From assembly GCA_035403465.1 (NCBI GenBank), contig DAONFG010000007.1, positions 42,657 through 106,656 of the forward strand: a DNA stretch of 64,000 nt. The letters run 5' to 3'. The stretch comes from JAAYBQ01 sp035403465 (lineage in GTDB: Bacteria; Spirochaetota; UBA4802; UBA5550). This document shows positions 14,914-23,884 of this stretch, piece by piece; position 1 is the first letter of the stretch, and every line of letters starts with the position of its first letter. The position numbers were made by a program, and so were the translations under genes. The notes beneath the pieces were generated by a model. It had not been told where the DNA came from. It saw nothing but the letters and a program-made list of their open reading frames with translations, and ran no database searches.

Positions 14914-15867
14914 ATGAACTCACTAAATAGAAAAGACCTTCTCGATATGGAATCTCTTTCAAAAGAGGAGATTCTGCTGATTTGCGATACCGCAAAATAC
15001 TTCAAGGATGTGTTCACAAGGGATATAAAGTCTGTTCCAGTACTCAGGGGCAAGACAGTATGCACCCTGTTTTACGAACCATCCACAAGGACCAGGCTCA
15101 GTTTTGAGCTGGCAGCCAAAATGCTTTCTGCCAACACCATAAACGTTCCGGTTACCACATCAAGCGTGGTCAAGGGTGAATCGCTTATTGACACTGTCCG
15201 GACTTTAGAGGCGATGAAAGCCGATTATATTGTAATGCGACATGCGGCCTCTTTAGCGCCGCATTTTTTATCTAAAAATATAAAGGCCTCAGTCATAAAC
15301 GGCGGTGACGGTTTCCACGCCCATCCAACGCAGGCGCTGCTCGACACATACTCGATTATCGAAAGGCGCGGCAGCCTTGAAGGGCTCCACATAGGAATCA
15401 TAGGTGACATTAAACATTCACGTGTAGCCAGGTGCGATGTACAGGCCTTTACAAAACTCGGTGCCAAAGTTACACTCTGCGGTCCGTCAACCCTGCTCCC
15501 CGATGAATTCAGGCAGTACGGTGCGGACATAACATATGACCTTGATGAACTCCTCCCCAAACTTGACGTTGTGAATATGCTCCGCATACAGCGTGAAAGG
15601 CAGAAGGGATCACTCTTCCCATCTATCAGGGAATACAACCTCCTCTACGCCCTTACCGAGGAGCGTTTCAAAAAATGCAAACCAGACATTATTGTTATGC
15701 ACCCGGGACCGATGAACCGCGGAATAGAACTTGATGACGTTGTCGCGGACTGCCCCAACTCCATCATAAACGAACAGGTGACAAACGGGGTTGCAGTGAG
15801 AATGGCTATCTTCTACCTGCTTGCGGGCGGAAAGCCGTTATCGGAAGAAGAAACTGAAGGAAACTGA
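14914..15867 (+). CDS. pyrB: aspartate carbamoyltransferase, catalytic chain
   Basis: 317 residues from the ATG at 14914; the frame opens at a TTG 12 codons earlier, which would add residues the family lacks. It condenses carbamoyl phosphate and aspartate, the first committed step of pyrimidine synthesis. Visible motifs are the carbamoyl-phosphate loop S57-T-R-T-R61, then HPTQALLD and HPGPMNRG. There is no pyrI regulatory chain next to it. pyrC begins 4 bases after its stop. Neither start has a strong ribosome site. Assignment is certain. Confidence 0.96.
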   Translation: MNSLNRKDLLDMESLSKEEILLICDTAKYFKDVFTRDIKSVPVLRGKTVCTLFYEPSTRTRLSFELAAKMLSANTINVPVTTSSVVKGESLIDTVRTLEAMKADYIVMRHAASLAPHFLSKNIKASVINGGDGFHAHPTQALLDTYSIIERRGSLEGLHIGIIGDIKHSRVARCDVQAFTKLGAKVTLCGPSTLLPDEFRQYGADITYDLDELLPKLDVVNMLRIQRERQKGSLFPSIREYNLLYALTEERFKKCKPDIIVMHPGPMNRGIELDDVVADCPNSIINEQVTNGVAVRMAIFYLLAGGKPLSEEETEGN

Positions 15868-15871
15868 AAAC

Positions 15872-17161
15872 ATGGGAATAGTGATAAAAAACGGAAGGGT
15901 TATTGACCCGGCAAGCGGAACAGACGACAGCCTTGACATTGTGATCAGCGATGACCGCATAACAGATATAGGACGGAATTTAAAACCGGCTGCCGGGGAT
16001 AAGGTAATCGACGCAAAGGGATGCCTTGTCCTTCCGGGGCTTGTAGACATGCATGTGCACTTCCGCGAGCCCGGACGTGAGGACGTGGAGACAATAATCG
16101 GCGGATCAAAGGTTGCGGCCAGAAGCGGGTTCACATCTGTCGTGACCATGCCCAACACACAGCCTGTTATCGACAACCAGGCGCTTGTACGTTTCATAAT
16201 CATGGAGGCTGCAAAAGGCCCAATAAATGTATTTCCTGCTGCAAACGTGACCAAGGGGAGCAAGGGTGAAGAGATTTCCGAGATGGGCGAACTTGTCAGG
16301 GGAGGAGCAGTAGCTTTTACCGATGACGGCAGGCCTGTAATGAGTTCGGTTACAATGCGCCGGGCCCTGGAATATTCACGTATGTTCAATGTTCCGATCC
16401 TTACGCATTCCGAAGACAAGCTCCTCGTGGATGAAGGGCTCATGAACGAGGGGCTCAACTCAGTACGCCTTGGGCTTAGAGGAATCCCGAACGAAGCTGA
16501 AGAGGTGATGATTGCGCGCGACATCCTGCTTACCAGGCTGACCAGGGGAAGAATGCACGTATGCCATGTGTCATCAGCAGGTTCAGTTGAGCTTGTAAAA
16601 CGCGGCAAGGATGACGGAATCAGCGTTACATGCGAAACTGCGCCGCACTACTTCGCGCTGACCGATGATGCAGTTGAACACTTCCTCTCAATGGCAAAGA
16701 TGAACCCGCCGCTGCGGACAGAAAAAGACAGGAAGGGAATCATCGAAGGTCTGCGCAGCGGCACCATTGATGTAATTGCCACGGACCATGCACCGCACGC
16801 CCTCTTTGAAAAAATGCAGGAGATGGAATATGCCCCATTCGGTATTGTTGGGCTCGAAACTGCTGTTCCGCTTATCATAACGGAACTTGTACGCAACAAC
16901 AACTTCTCGTATATGCAGGCCTTTGACAAGGTCACATGCAACCCGGCGCGTATTCTTAAACTTGACAGGGGCGAACTGAAGAAGGGCGGATACGCCGACG
17001 TTACAGTGGTCAACCCTGACCTGAAGATCACGATAGATGATTCATTCCTTATATCGCGCTGTAAAAACACGCCGTTTATCGGAAAAGAAATGTACGGCAG
17101 CGTGGAACACACAATCTGCAACGGAAGACTCGTTTATTCCAGGGGACAGCAAGTATCCTGA
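15872..17161 (+). CDS. pyrC: dihydroorotase, class I
   Basis: 429 residues from the ATG at 15872, with GAAGGA about 11 bases upstream; a longer frame starting inside pyrB is rejected because the family begins at MGIVIKNGRV. The zinc ligands H61-x-H63 (DMHVHFREPG) and the catalytic TDHAPH (Asp305) are present. It closes carbamoyl aspartate to dihydroorotate. Length fits the class I enzymes that work with PyrB. Its TGA overlaps by one base the ATG of the DNA methyltransferase that follows, so all three are probably one operon. Confidence 0.96.
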   Translation: MGIVIKNGRVIDPASGTDDSLDIVISDDRITDIGRNLKPAAGDKVIDAKGCLVLPGLVDMHVHFREPGREDVETIIGGSKVAARSGFTSVVTMPNTQPVIDNQALVRFIIMEAAKGPINVFPAANVTKGSKGEEISEMGELVRGGAVAFTDDGRPVMSSVTMRRALEYSRMFNVPILTHSEDKLLVDEGLMNEGLNSVRLGLRGIPNEAEEVMIARDILLTRLTRGRMHVCHVSSAGSVELVKRGKDDGISVTCETAPHYFALTDDAVEHFLSMAKMNPPLRTEKDRKGIIEGLRSGTIDVIATDHAPHALFEKMQEMEYAPFGIVGLETAVPLIITELVRNNNFSYMQAFDKVTCNPARILKLDRGELKKGGYADVTVVNPDLKITIDDSFLISRCKNTPFIGKEMYGSVEHTICNGRLVYSRGQQVS

Positions 17162-19122
17162 TGAATCCTGTTCTTTCAGGCAAACAGGTACTCTCAAGTT
17201 CAGAAACCGCAAGGATGCTCGGAATCTCCGTGACCTCGGTACGCAACTGGGTCCGTCACGGGTTCATCTCTTCAGTATCCGCCGACAGCGAGTTCTTTTT
17301 CCTGCGAGATGATGTTGTTTCCCTCCAGTCGCGTATAGAAAGCGGTGAACTCCGCAGGCTCAGCAGCAGGGCAAACAAAACCGGTTCATCAAAAACATTC
17401 ATCCCTGATGAACTTTTTGAAAACGAAGAGGACCGGAAAAAAGTTTCCGCCCTTGCATCAATGATCATCGAGTCACGCATAGACTCTTCCCCGGCAATGT
17501 TAGCTGTATCGCTTTCACTTCTTGCAAAAAAAGGAATGCTGGGTTCAGCCTCACCTGAAAGTTTCCTATATCCGGAAAAGGTTTCCATCAGGGGTCGTAA
17601 AAATCTCACTGCACTGCTCAGAGCATGGGTGTATAAATCCTCAGGCAATTTGAATACTGAAGTCTTATGCGACATAATCCGGGCAGATATTCCAATACAG
17701 AAAAACATTACCGGAATAATATACCAGTCAATACTGGCCGAGGGTGAAAAATCAAAACTGGGATCGTACTACACCCCTGATAAAATCGCTGTTGAAATCT
17801 CTGAACGAATGTACAGGCGCGGCAGACTATTTCTTGACCCATGCTGCGGCACAGGGCAATTCCTCCTCGCCTTTGCGGAAAAGTACGGCTCAGCTGAAAA
17901 CATATGGGGGATCGACATTGACCCGGTTGCAGTGAACCTTGCGAAGGTGAACCTTATGCTCATGTTTCCGGACCAGGACACGCAGCTTAAAATTTTCTGT
18001 AACGATTCGCTCATAAACTATAATGAACTGCTGCTGTTTGAAGAGATAGACTCGCTCCCGGAATTTGATGTTATTGCCACAAACCCGCCGTGGGGTTCAC
18101 ATTACAAAAAAGATGAGCAGGCAAAGATCGCTTTCTACTATCCTGAAATTACATCGGGTGAATCCTTTTCATGTTTCCTTGTAAAAAGCGCGCGCATGCT
18201 TAAAGACACCGGCTCGCTCTGCTTTGTTCTCCCTGAAGCGGTGATGAACGTCAGGATGCACAGCGACATACGCAGGTTCATGATAAACAGCTGTTCTGTC
18301 TCAAGGATTGAATACATGCACAGGCTTTTCAAAAATGTATTCAGCCCGGCAGTGATTGTTGATATCGACAAGTCCAGGAAGGCCCGGACTGTTGAAGTTT
18401 TATGGAAGGATGACCGTTACAGGCTTGACCCTGAACGGTTCCGCAAAAACCGGGACATGATGTTTGACATCAGCCTGTCGCCTGAAGACGAAGCGATCAT
18501 AAACAGGATCTACTCTGTGAAACATGTTACACTCGAAGGCCGCGCAACCTGGGCACTGGGCATTGTAACAGGAAACAACGGCCTCTTTATCAGCAGCACA
18601 TGCTGCGAAGGTTATGAACCGGTAATTAAGGGGAAAGACGTTGAACCGTTCAGGATACTTGAAGGTGATTCATTCATTAAATTCGAGCCCGCAAAATTCC
18701 AGCAGTGCGCACCCGAAAAAGTATTCAGGTGCGGCGAGAAACTTGTCTACAGGTATATTTCGGACCGCCTGGTTTTTGCCCATGACAGTTACGGCAGGCT
18801 GACCCTTAACAGCGCAAATATACTTGTGCCTGAAATTCACGGTATACCGATGAAGTATGTCATGGGACTGTTCAATTCAACTGTCTACCAGTTTATATTC
18901 AGAAAAAAGTTCAACTCGCTGAAGGTGCTGCGCAGTCATATTGAGGAGCTACCTGTTCCGGTAATCAGCGAGTCGCAGATGAAGAATTTCATGGATGTTG
19001 TTGAACGCATGGAACACGGCGGGTCAATGGATGAACTGGACGATTCTGTATGCCGGATCTTCGGGCTTGATGAAAAAGATACCCGGCATATTAAAAAGTC
19101 CCTTGCTAAAACTACTCCTTGA
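17161..19122 (+). CDS. HTH-fused N6-adenine DNA methyltransferase, TaqI-like
   Basis: 653 residues. The N-terminal 60 form a MerR/excisionase-like helix-turn-helix (SETARMLGISVTSVRNWVRH). A helical linker follows to about 200. The methyltransferase core has motif I at D226-PCCGTG (SAM binding) and motif IV NPPW at N308, the catalytic signature of N6-adenine enzymes. The last 200 residues resemble a TaqI/type IIG target-recognition domain (RATWALGIVTGNN; VIKGKDVEPF). No nuclease domain or neighbouring endonuclease gene is seen, so it looks like a solitary methyltransferase. Its ATG overlaps the pyrC stop (TGATG), implying translational coupling. Its 3' end overlaps the convergent esterase-like gene by 11 bases. 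Confidence 0.88.
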   Translation: MNPVLSGKQVLSSSETARMLGISVTSVRNWVRHGFISSVSADSEFFFLRDDVVSLQSRIESGELRRLSSRANKTGSSKTFIPDELFENEEDRKKVSALASMIIESRIDSSPAMLAVSLSLLAKKGMLGSASPESFLYPEKVSIRGRKNLTALLRAWVYKSSGNLNTEVLCDIIRADIPIQKNITGIIYQSILAEGEKSKLGSYYTPDKIAVEISERMYRRGRLFLDPCCGTGQFLLAFAEKYGSAENIWGIDIDPVAVNLAKVNLMLMFPDQDTQLKIFCNDSLINYNELLLFEEIDSLPEFDVIATNPPWGSHYKKDEQAKIAFYYPEITSGESFSCFLVKSARMLKDTGSLCFVLPEAVMNVRMHSDIRRFMINSCSVSRIEYMHRLFKNVFSPAVIVDIDKSRKARTVEVLWKDDRYRLDPERFRKNRDMMFDISLSPEDEAIINRIYSVKHVTLEGRATWALGIVTGNNGLFISSTCCEGYEPVIKGKDVEPFRILEGDSFIKFEPAKFQQCAPEKVFRCGEKLVYRYISDRLVFAHDSYGRLTLNSANILVPEIHGIPMKYVMGLFNSTVYQFIFRKKFNSLKVLRSHIEELPVPVISESQMKNFMDVVERMEHGGSMDELDDSVCRIFGLDEKDTRHIKKSLAKTTP

Positions 19123-20023
19123 GGTGTACGTCAAAAAATTCCATCGCAGCGGGAACCTGCGTCTTCCACCATGTCCACCCGTACTGGTAGTTCTTCTGCT
19201 CGCTGTATGTTATGCTGTATGAAGATGACTTGTTCTGAAGCTGTTTCAGCCTTATGCCCATGATCCGCGACTGGCCCTCCTGGAACGCATCACCCTTTCC
19301 CCCGTGATAAAGAAAAACAGCAACACCCGAAAGCTTCTCTGCGTTCTTAAGCGTGTTATCCTCGGTTTCCCACCTTAACTGGTTGCTCTTGTAACTACCG
19401 TAAACTGATTCTATCATTTTACTGTTCTGTATGATTGTTGGATCATAGTATCCTGAAATCCCCGCAACGGCACCAAACCTGTCCGGGTATGTCTCGGCTA
19501 CAAGGATTGCTCCATGCGCGCCTACGGTAATACCCATGATGCCAGTACCCGACTTGCTTACGGCAAGCCCGAAGCTGTCATTAAGGAAAGGCACAAGTAC
19601 CTCGCCAATGAACTTCCCGCCGGGTATAATGTTCCACCTGTTTGTAGTTTCAGGATAATATGAATTTTCATACAGGGTCTTGCCCATGGCCGGGCATACA
19701 ATGACAAACCTGTACTTGTTGGCAAGCGACTCCACCGGTGAGCTTGTCTCCCAGTCCCTGCTCCCGTTGTCGTACTGGTGCAGTGCAATGATCGTCCGGA
19801 ATTTTTTACCCTGGATATATTCTTTGGGAAAAAACACCTGTATCTTCGCGACCGAGCTCTCTCCATTATATGTGATCGGCACGGCAACATCTCTCAGCCA
19901 CTTACCGGGAACTATCTGGCCGCTGTATTTTGGTGATTTAACTGGAGTTATCCTTGTTTCTTTCGTTGTTTCACAGGAAAGCGTAAGCGAGATTATCAGA
20001 ATAAGAAGTATATGTTTTTTCAT
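19112..20023 (-). CDS. esterase-D-like lipoprotein with degenerate triad
   Basis: 303 residues with signal sequence and lipobox LTLSC (Cys17). Residues 50-300 follow the alpha/beta hydrolase fold of esterase D/feruloyl esterases. The nucleophile elbow GxSxG is GITVG, with Thr166 in place of Ser. The acid site fits Asp245 (HGGKGD). The usual GGH-x-W histidine motif is YQYGW, with Tyr281 for His. As read, the triad is lost, so it is probably not a serine esterase and may be a binding protein. GGGAG lies before the ATG. It converges on the methyltransferase gene with an 11-base overlap. Confidence 0.75.
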   Translation of the reverse strand: MKKHILLILIISLTLSCETTKETRITPVKSPKYSGQIVPGKWLRDVAVPITYNGESSVAKIQVFFPKEYIQGKKFRTIIALHQYDNGSRDWETSSPVESLANKYRFVIVCPAMGKTLYENSYYPETTNRWNIIPGGKFIGEVLVPFLNDSFGLAVSKSGTGIMGITVGAHGAILVAETYPDRFGAVAGISGYYDPTIIQNSKMIESVYGSYKSNQLRWETEDNTLKNAEKLSGVAVFLYHGGKGDAFQEGQSRIMGIRLKQLQNKSSSYSITYSEQKNYQYGWTWWKTQVPAAMEFFDVHLKE

Positions 20024-20103
20024 GTAAATCTCCCGGTGGTTTGTTTTTTATATAATCTGTTTAAAAAAGAATAAGGTCAAGCAGATTCTGTTCCCTGCAA
20101 CAT

Positions 20104-20628
20104 TCAGTTTTTAACAAACCGCAGGTACTTTGAATCACAATCCCTGAAGCAGGAATTATGGCTCATTGAATTACCGTTTTTCTGAATTATTATTGTTTTG
20201 TAAGAATAGATGCCTGATGAAGACTCTTTATTTCCGTCGCACCTGGTCCCGTTAAAGTAGACATAAACCGAATCCTCTTTCTTTTCCAGGCCGATCCTTC
20301 CGGAACTTGTAACACCTCCGCTAAAGGTATATGAATACCCGTCTGAATCTTTTTTTATACTCAGGGTAATGCTGCAGATCGGGTCAGCTGTCAGTTTATA
20401 GACCCCCGGAAATTCAGCATCACTGAACTCCTTCATGCCGGACCCCTTCCCTGCATTGTTTTCTGAAACAGTTTTGTCCAATGTAAACGTTTCATTTACA
20501 TATAATTCCTGATCCCTGTTTTCAGTTGTTTTGCATGATACTGCTGAAAAGATTAATATGAAGGTAAAAAAAACTCCGCTCAGAAAAAACAGGCTGCCTG
20601 CTTTATACGAATTCATCCGTGATATCAT
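20104..20628 (-). CDS. putative lipoprotein, beta-rich
   Basis: 174 residues. Signal sequence with lipobox FSAVSC (Cys32), an alternative start being Met5. The mature part is Ser/Gly-rich and beta-like (YSYTFSGGVTSSGRIGL; VYVYFNGTRCDGN), with a Cys pair near the end. No family recognised. It is 80 bases upstream of the esterase-like lipoprotein on the same strand, and the two could be co-transcribed. Confidence 0.65.
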   Translation of the reverse strand: MISRMNSYKAGSLFFLSGVFFTFILIFSAVSCKTTENRDQELYVNETFTLDKTVSENNAGKGSGMKEFSDAEFPGVYKLTADPICSITLSIKKDSDGYSYTFSGGVTSSGRIGLEKKEDSVYVYFNGTRCDGNKESSSGIYSYKTIIIQKNGNSMSHNSCFRDCDSKYLRFVKN

Positions 20629-20818
20629 AGTATTTTATTATCCTCATTTAATTTAATGAACGTAAGGCCGGCCGTTTCCAATTCCTTTCAGACTGCCTGT
20701 ATACAGCTTTAAAATATATGCTGAAGTGTGAATAAACAATATTTTATGTATATTACCGGAACTTTTTTATATAGTTCACGGCTGCACAAGGTTGATTGCT
20801 TCAGGGAGTCCGGGAATA

Positions 20819-21493
20819 CTACGAAATATACCCGTTCTCCTTCATGCTGTAGAATGATGAATTCGTCAGGATTATGTGATCTACAACAGGTATACCTACA
20901 ATTCTGCCTGCCTCGACAAGTCTCTTCGTGGTTTCAATGTCCTGCCGTGAAGGAGTAAGTATCCCCGAGGGATGGTTATGGGTGACTATAATCCCCGACC
21001 CACCCTCCCTTATGGCGTCCCTGAACACCTCGCGCGGATGAACAATAGCCTCAGTGATTGTTCCTATGGAAATTATGCTCTTCTTGATCAGCATATTCTT
21101 GTTGTTGATCACAAGTACCCTGAACTCCTCCTTAAGCGAACCTGCGGTTTCAGGAAGCAGGAGCTCCCATACGGCAAGCGGTGTGCTGATCTGTTTCAGG
21201 TCCGGCCTATCGGTTATGACCCTCCGGCCAATCTCGAATGCTGCCTGTACCTTAACTGCCTTCTTAAGGCCCATACCGCGTTCAGCCGCAATCTCCCGTA
21301 TTCCGTACCTTGCGAGGGCTGAAAGCCCACCTGCCTTTTTAATCATGGTGGCTGAAAGCTCCAGCACATCGGCATTCCTTGTGCCTGTACCCAGAACCAC
21401 GGCCAGGAGCTCGATATCGGAAAGTTCCCTCACGCTCTCCCCTTCGATACACCTCTGCACCGGCAGCCTGTACTCCTTGTTAATCACTCCCAT
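20819..21493 (-). CDS. radC: RadC family JAB-domain protein
   Basis: 224 residues: an N-terminal UPF0758/helix-hairpin-helix region (ELSDIELLAVVLGTGTRN; IREIAAERGMGLKKAVKVQA), then a JAB/MPN metallo-domain with the full JAMM motif HNHPSG...D (H-x-H-x10-D). The historical DNA-repair role is not well supported; the biochemical activity of the family is uncertain. AGGGGA lies before the ATG. Its start lies 10 bases inside the 3' end of the upstream phospholipase-D-like gene, so the two are co-transcribed. Confidence 0.93.
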   Translation of the reverse strand: MGVINKEYRLPVQRCIEGESVRELSDIELLAVVLGTGTRNADVLELSATMIKKAGGLSALARYGIREIAAERGMGLKKAVKVQAAFEIGRRVITDRPDLKQISTPLAVWELLLPETAGSLKEEFRVLVINNKNMLIKKSIISIGTITEAIVHPREVFRDAIREGGSGIIVTHNHPSGILTPSRQDIETTKRLVEAGRIVGIPVVDHIILTNSSFYSMKENGYIS

Positions 21494-22506
21494 ATCTTTT
21501 TCCCCTTGTACAGGCGGGCAAATTCCTTCATGTAAAGGGCCGCGATCTCCCTGCTGTCTATTATTATGATGTTCTCGTCATTTTTTGTATTGGCGTTTGC
21601 CGACAGGTTGTACGAACCCGTTATTACCCTGTACCCGTCTATGATAATCACCTTGTGATGCATGACATGAATATTGCTGTCAGTTTCAACAGGCACACCT
21701 TCAATCTTCATCTTTGTGAATTCCGAATAATCGTTGTTGATCCCCTTCTTTTCAAAGATACCTGCAACCTTTATCCCTTCCTTGTGCCTGCTGATGATCA
21801 GTTCTCCGATATCATCCGAAGTAAAGGAGAAACACATAAAGTAGACCGAACTCTTTGCCTTCCGTATACGGTTAAGTATAATTCTCTCAACATTGTTCTC
21901 CGGTGCGAAATAAACATTGACGTCAATTCCGTTAACATCAGCGTAGTATTCCCTTGTCAGTTCAGCAAAGGGCCCGGTCTCCCTTTTGTTTCCGAAAATA
22001 CGGCCTTCGAACATCTCTTCGAATTCAACAAGATATATTTCAGCAAGCTCGACCGACCTGAACATCACAGCGTTGTTGTTGTTTTTATGCCCGCAGTTAT
22101 CTGTTGTATTGTATGAACCTGTAAATATTGTCTCCCTGTCGATCACCGCAAACTTGTTATGCATAAGCGAGGGGGATTCATCTGTAACAACGGCAATCCC
22201 CGCGTCCAGTAGCATGGTTATCCCGGGACCTGAAAAATTTTCATCATCAGTCACCAGTTTTACATCAACTCCGCGCCTGTGAGCTTCGATGAGGGCGGTT
22301 ATAATCCTCATTGCCGAAATATCATAAAATGCGCCGTAGAACGAGGACCTGCAGTCTGCCAGCAGTCCGGCGAGTGCGTCTTCAGGAGTAGTACACCCGC
22401 TGCACGTTCCTCCCGGGTCCGTAAAATAAACCTCCCAGTTTCCTGCAGGGATCGTAATAGTGGAGAATGAAAGAACCAGCAGAAATGCCAGTATAGCCTT
22501 ATGCAA
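21484..22506 (-). CDS. exported phospholipase D superfamily protein
   Basis: 340 residues from a TTG start with GGCGGG upstream. An N-terminal signal peptide (MHKAILAFLLVLSFS) is followed by two HKD half-sites: HNKFAVIDRETIFTGSYN and HHKVIIIDGYRVITGSYNLS, both intact. Each lobe supplies one catalytic His. Members of this type are phosphodiesterases acting on phospholipid or nucleic acid; the short, single-pair layout resembles Nuc/cardiolipin-type exported nucleases. Overlap with radC is notable, but no functional link is established. Confidence 0.88.
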   Translation of the reverse strand: MHKAILAFLLVLSFSTITIPAGNWEVYFTDPGGTCSGCTTPEDALAGLLADCRSSFYGAFYDISAMRIITALIEAHRRGVDVKLVTDDENFSGPGITMLLDAGIAVVTDESPSLMHNKFAVIDRETIFTGSYNTTDNCGHKNNNNAVMFRSVELAEIYLVEFEEMFEGRIFGNKRETGPFAELTREYYADVNGIDVNVYFAPENNVERIILNRIRKAKSSVYFMCFSFTSDDIGELIISRHKEGIKVAGIFEKKGINNDYSEFTKMKIEGVPVETDSNIHVMHHKVIIIDGYRVITGSYNLSANANTKNDENIIIIDSREIAALYMKEFARLYKGKKIWE

Positions 22507-22653
22507 AAGTTACCCGCCTTTGTGAATGTATTCTGCTGATAATACGTCGCGAGATTACAAAATATAAAAACTTTATGTAATTTTTCTTAAAAAATTAAAG
22601 GCGGCTTTTATGACCGCAGGTACACACTGGAGATGTGCGGTTTTATTCAGAGA

Positions 22654-23610
22654 CTATTTTTTAGTTTCACCGGACATGATCTCTTCCTTTCTTTCAAGGA
22701 CAAGGTTTTCATATTCTGTAAAGAGCAGCTGGTCGTCACGGCCGGGATTCATAGACCTGACCTTGGACACCAGGGTCTGGTATGGTGAAAGTTTTTTAGG
22801 ATCATGCTCTGAATTAATCTTCTCTTTAACGGTCTCCTCGTCTCTCTGTATAAGTGCGAGGTAGAAGGTAAAGGCGTTCTTCAGGTCGGTGAGCATGTTT
22901 ATATTTTTCTTTACCTCGGGTTCGTTCTTCCTGTTTTCAAAAATTTCATCAATAAAATATAGAATATACTGGATATCAAGCGCCGAGATATCAAAGTCAA
23001 GGAGGAGCTGGTTAAGATTCGAAAGCGACATTCTCTTTAAATGCATCAGAGCAAGGAATACGGGATTATCAGACATTGTATTGACATTGGTGTATTCAAA
23101 TTCCTTTGACTGTTTCAATCCCGAATCATGCAATGCGGATGCGGCAGGATTGATTATCATTTTACCCGGTTTATACCTGCTTGTAATAACGGCTACCTCC
23201 GTCTCGGTAATAGTGGAGTCTGTGATGATATAATCAATACCCAGATCTGCAGGGATATCCCTGAGCATACTGGAATAACCTGAAACCATTTTTATTTCAC
23301 TGGGAATCATGTCGGCTTTAATCTCGGTTTCAAGGAATATGTATTTCCTTTTCTTCTCAATCATATCCCTGTACGGCAGAATTATTTTCCCCTCGCTGAT
23401 TTTAAGAAGAGTATATTCCCGGTCATAGTCCCTCTCGACGCTGAAGGAGGTCCCTATAAAAACGATCCTGGGAGTTTTATGAAGCAGGCTCCTGCCGTCA
23501 AAATCTGCATAGATCGATTCCCCTTTTTCATTGAATAAAAGGAACATCCCCTTTTTATACATGATTTTCAGGGTCATGCCTGATGGTGTTTTTTCTTCAG
23601 CGAATTCCAT
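22654..23610 (-). CDS. hypothetical cytoplasmic protein, 318 residues
   Basis: I do not recognise this protein. The N-terminal 170 residues are beta-rich (for example LLFNEKGESIYADFDGRSLL), the C-terminal 130 are helical (LVLERKEEIM at the end). No signal peptide or membrane segment is present. CCGGAAAACAA precedes the ATG. It is separated from the PLD-like gene by 147 bases and followed upstream by a repeat element, so it is probably monocistronic. Confidence 0.6.
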   Translation of the reverse strand: MEFAEEKTPSGMTLKIMYKKGMFLLFNEKGESIYADFDGRSLLHKTPRIVFIGTSFSVERDYDREYTLLKISEGKIILPYRDMIEKKRKYIFLETEIKADMIPSEIKMVSGYSSMLRDIPADLGIDYIITDSTITETEVAVITSRYKPGKMIINPAASALHDSGLKQSKEFEYTNVNTMSDNPVFLALMHLKRMSLSNLNQLLLDFDISALDIQYILYFIDEIFENRKNEPEVKKNINMLTDLKNAFTFYLALIQRDEETVKEKINSEHDPKKLSPYQTLVSKVRSMNPGRDDQLLFTEYENLVLERKEEIMSGETKK

Positions 23611-23666
23611 TTGTTTTCCGGTATTCTTATTGCTTATAGTTCTTAACGATTAAATTACTTATTCAT

Positions 23667-23836
23667 AACGTCACTGCGAGGTATGAAGGCAAGCTTTATT
23701 GAAACATCATTTTTCGTGCTTGCAGGCTGCCATCGTGGCAGCACTACCGCTGCAGTCTGTTTTGGGGAATAACAATTCAATTATATTAAACTTAGTTCTA
23801 CCTTAACAGATTGCTTCACTTCGTTCGCAATGACAG
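23667..23836. repeat. MITE-like inverted repeat, family A copy 1
   Basis: About 170 bases bounded by ACGTCACTGCGAGG on the left and CTTCGTTCGCAATGACAGG on the right, imperfectly complementary. In inverse orientation it aligns along its length with copy 3 (57257-57376), except for about 45 extra bases near its middle. It contains no ORF. Confidence 0.75.
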
Positions 23837-23884
23837 GAACAAAACTTATCATTAACTGGTATTCAGTTAATTGCAAGCATAATT

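Noticed and set aside
15838..16608. 256-codon minus-strand frame across pyrC
   Set aside because: Antisense to strongly conserved dihydroorotase motifs; low-complexity Ser/Pro/Thr composition.
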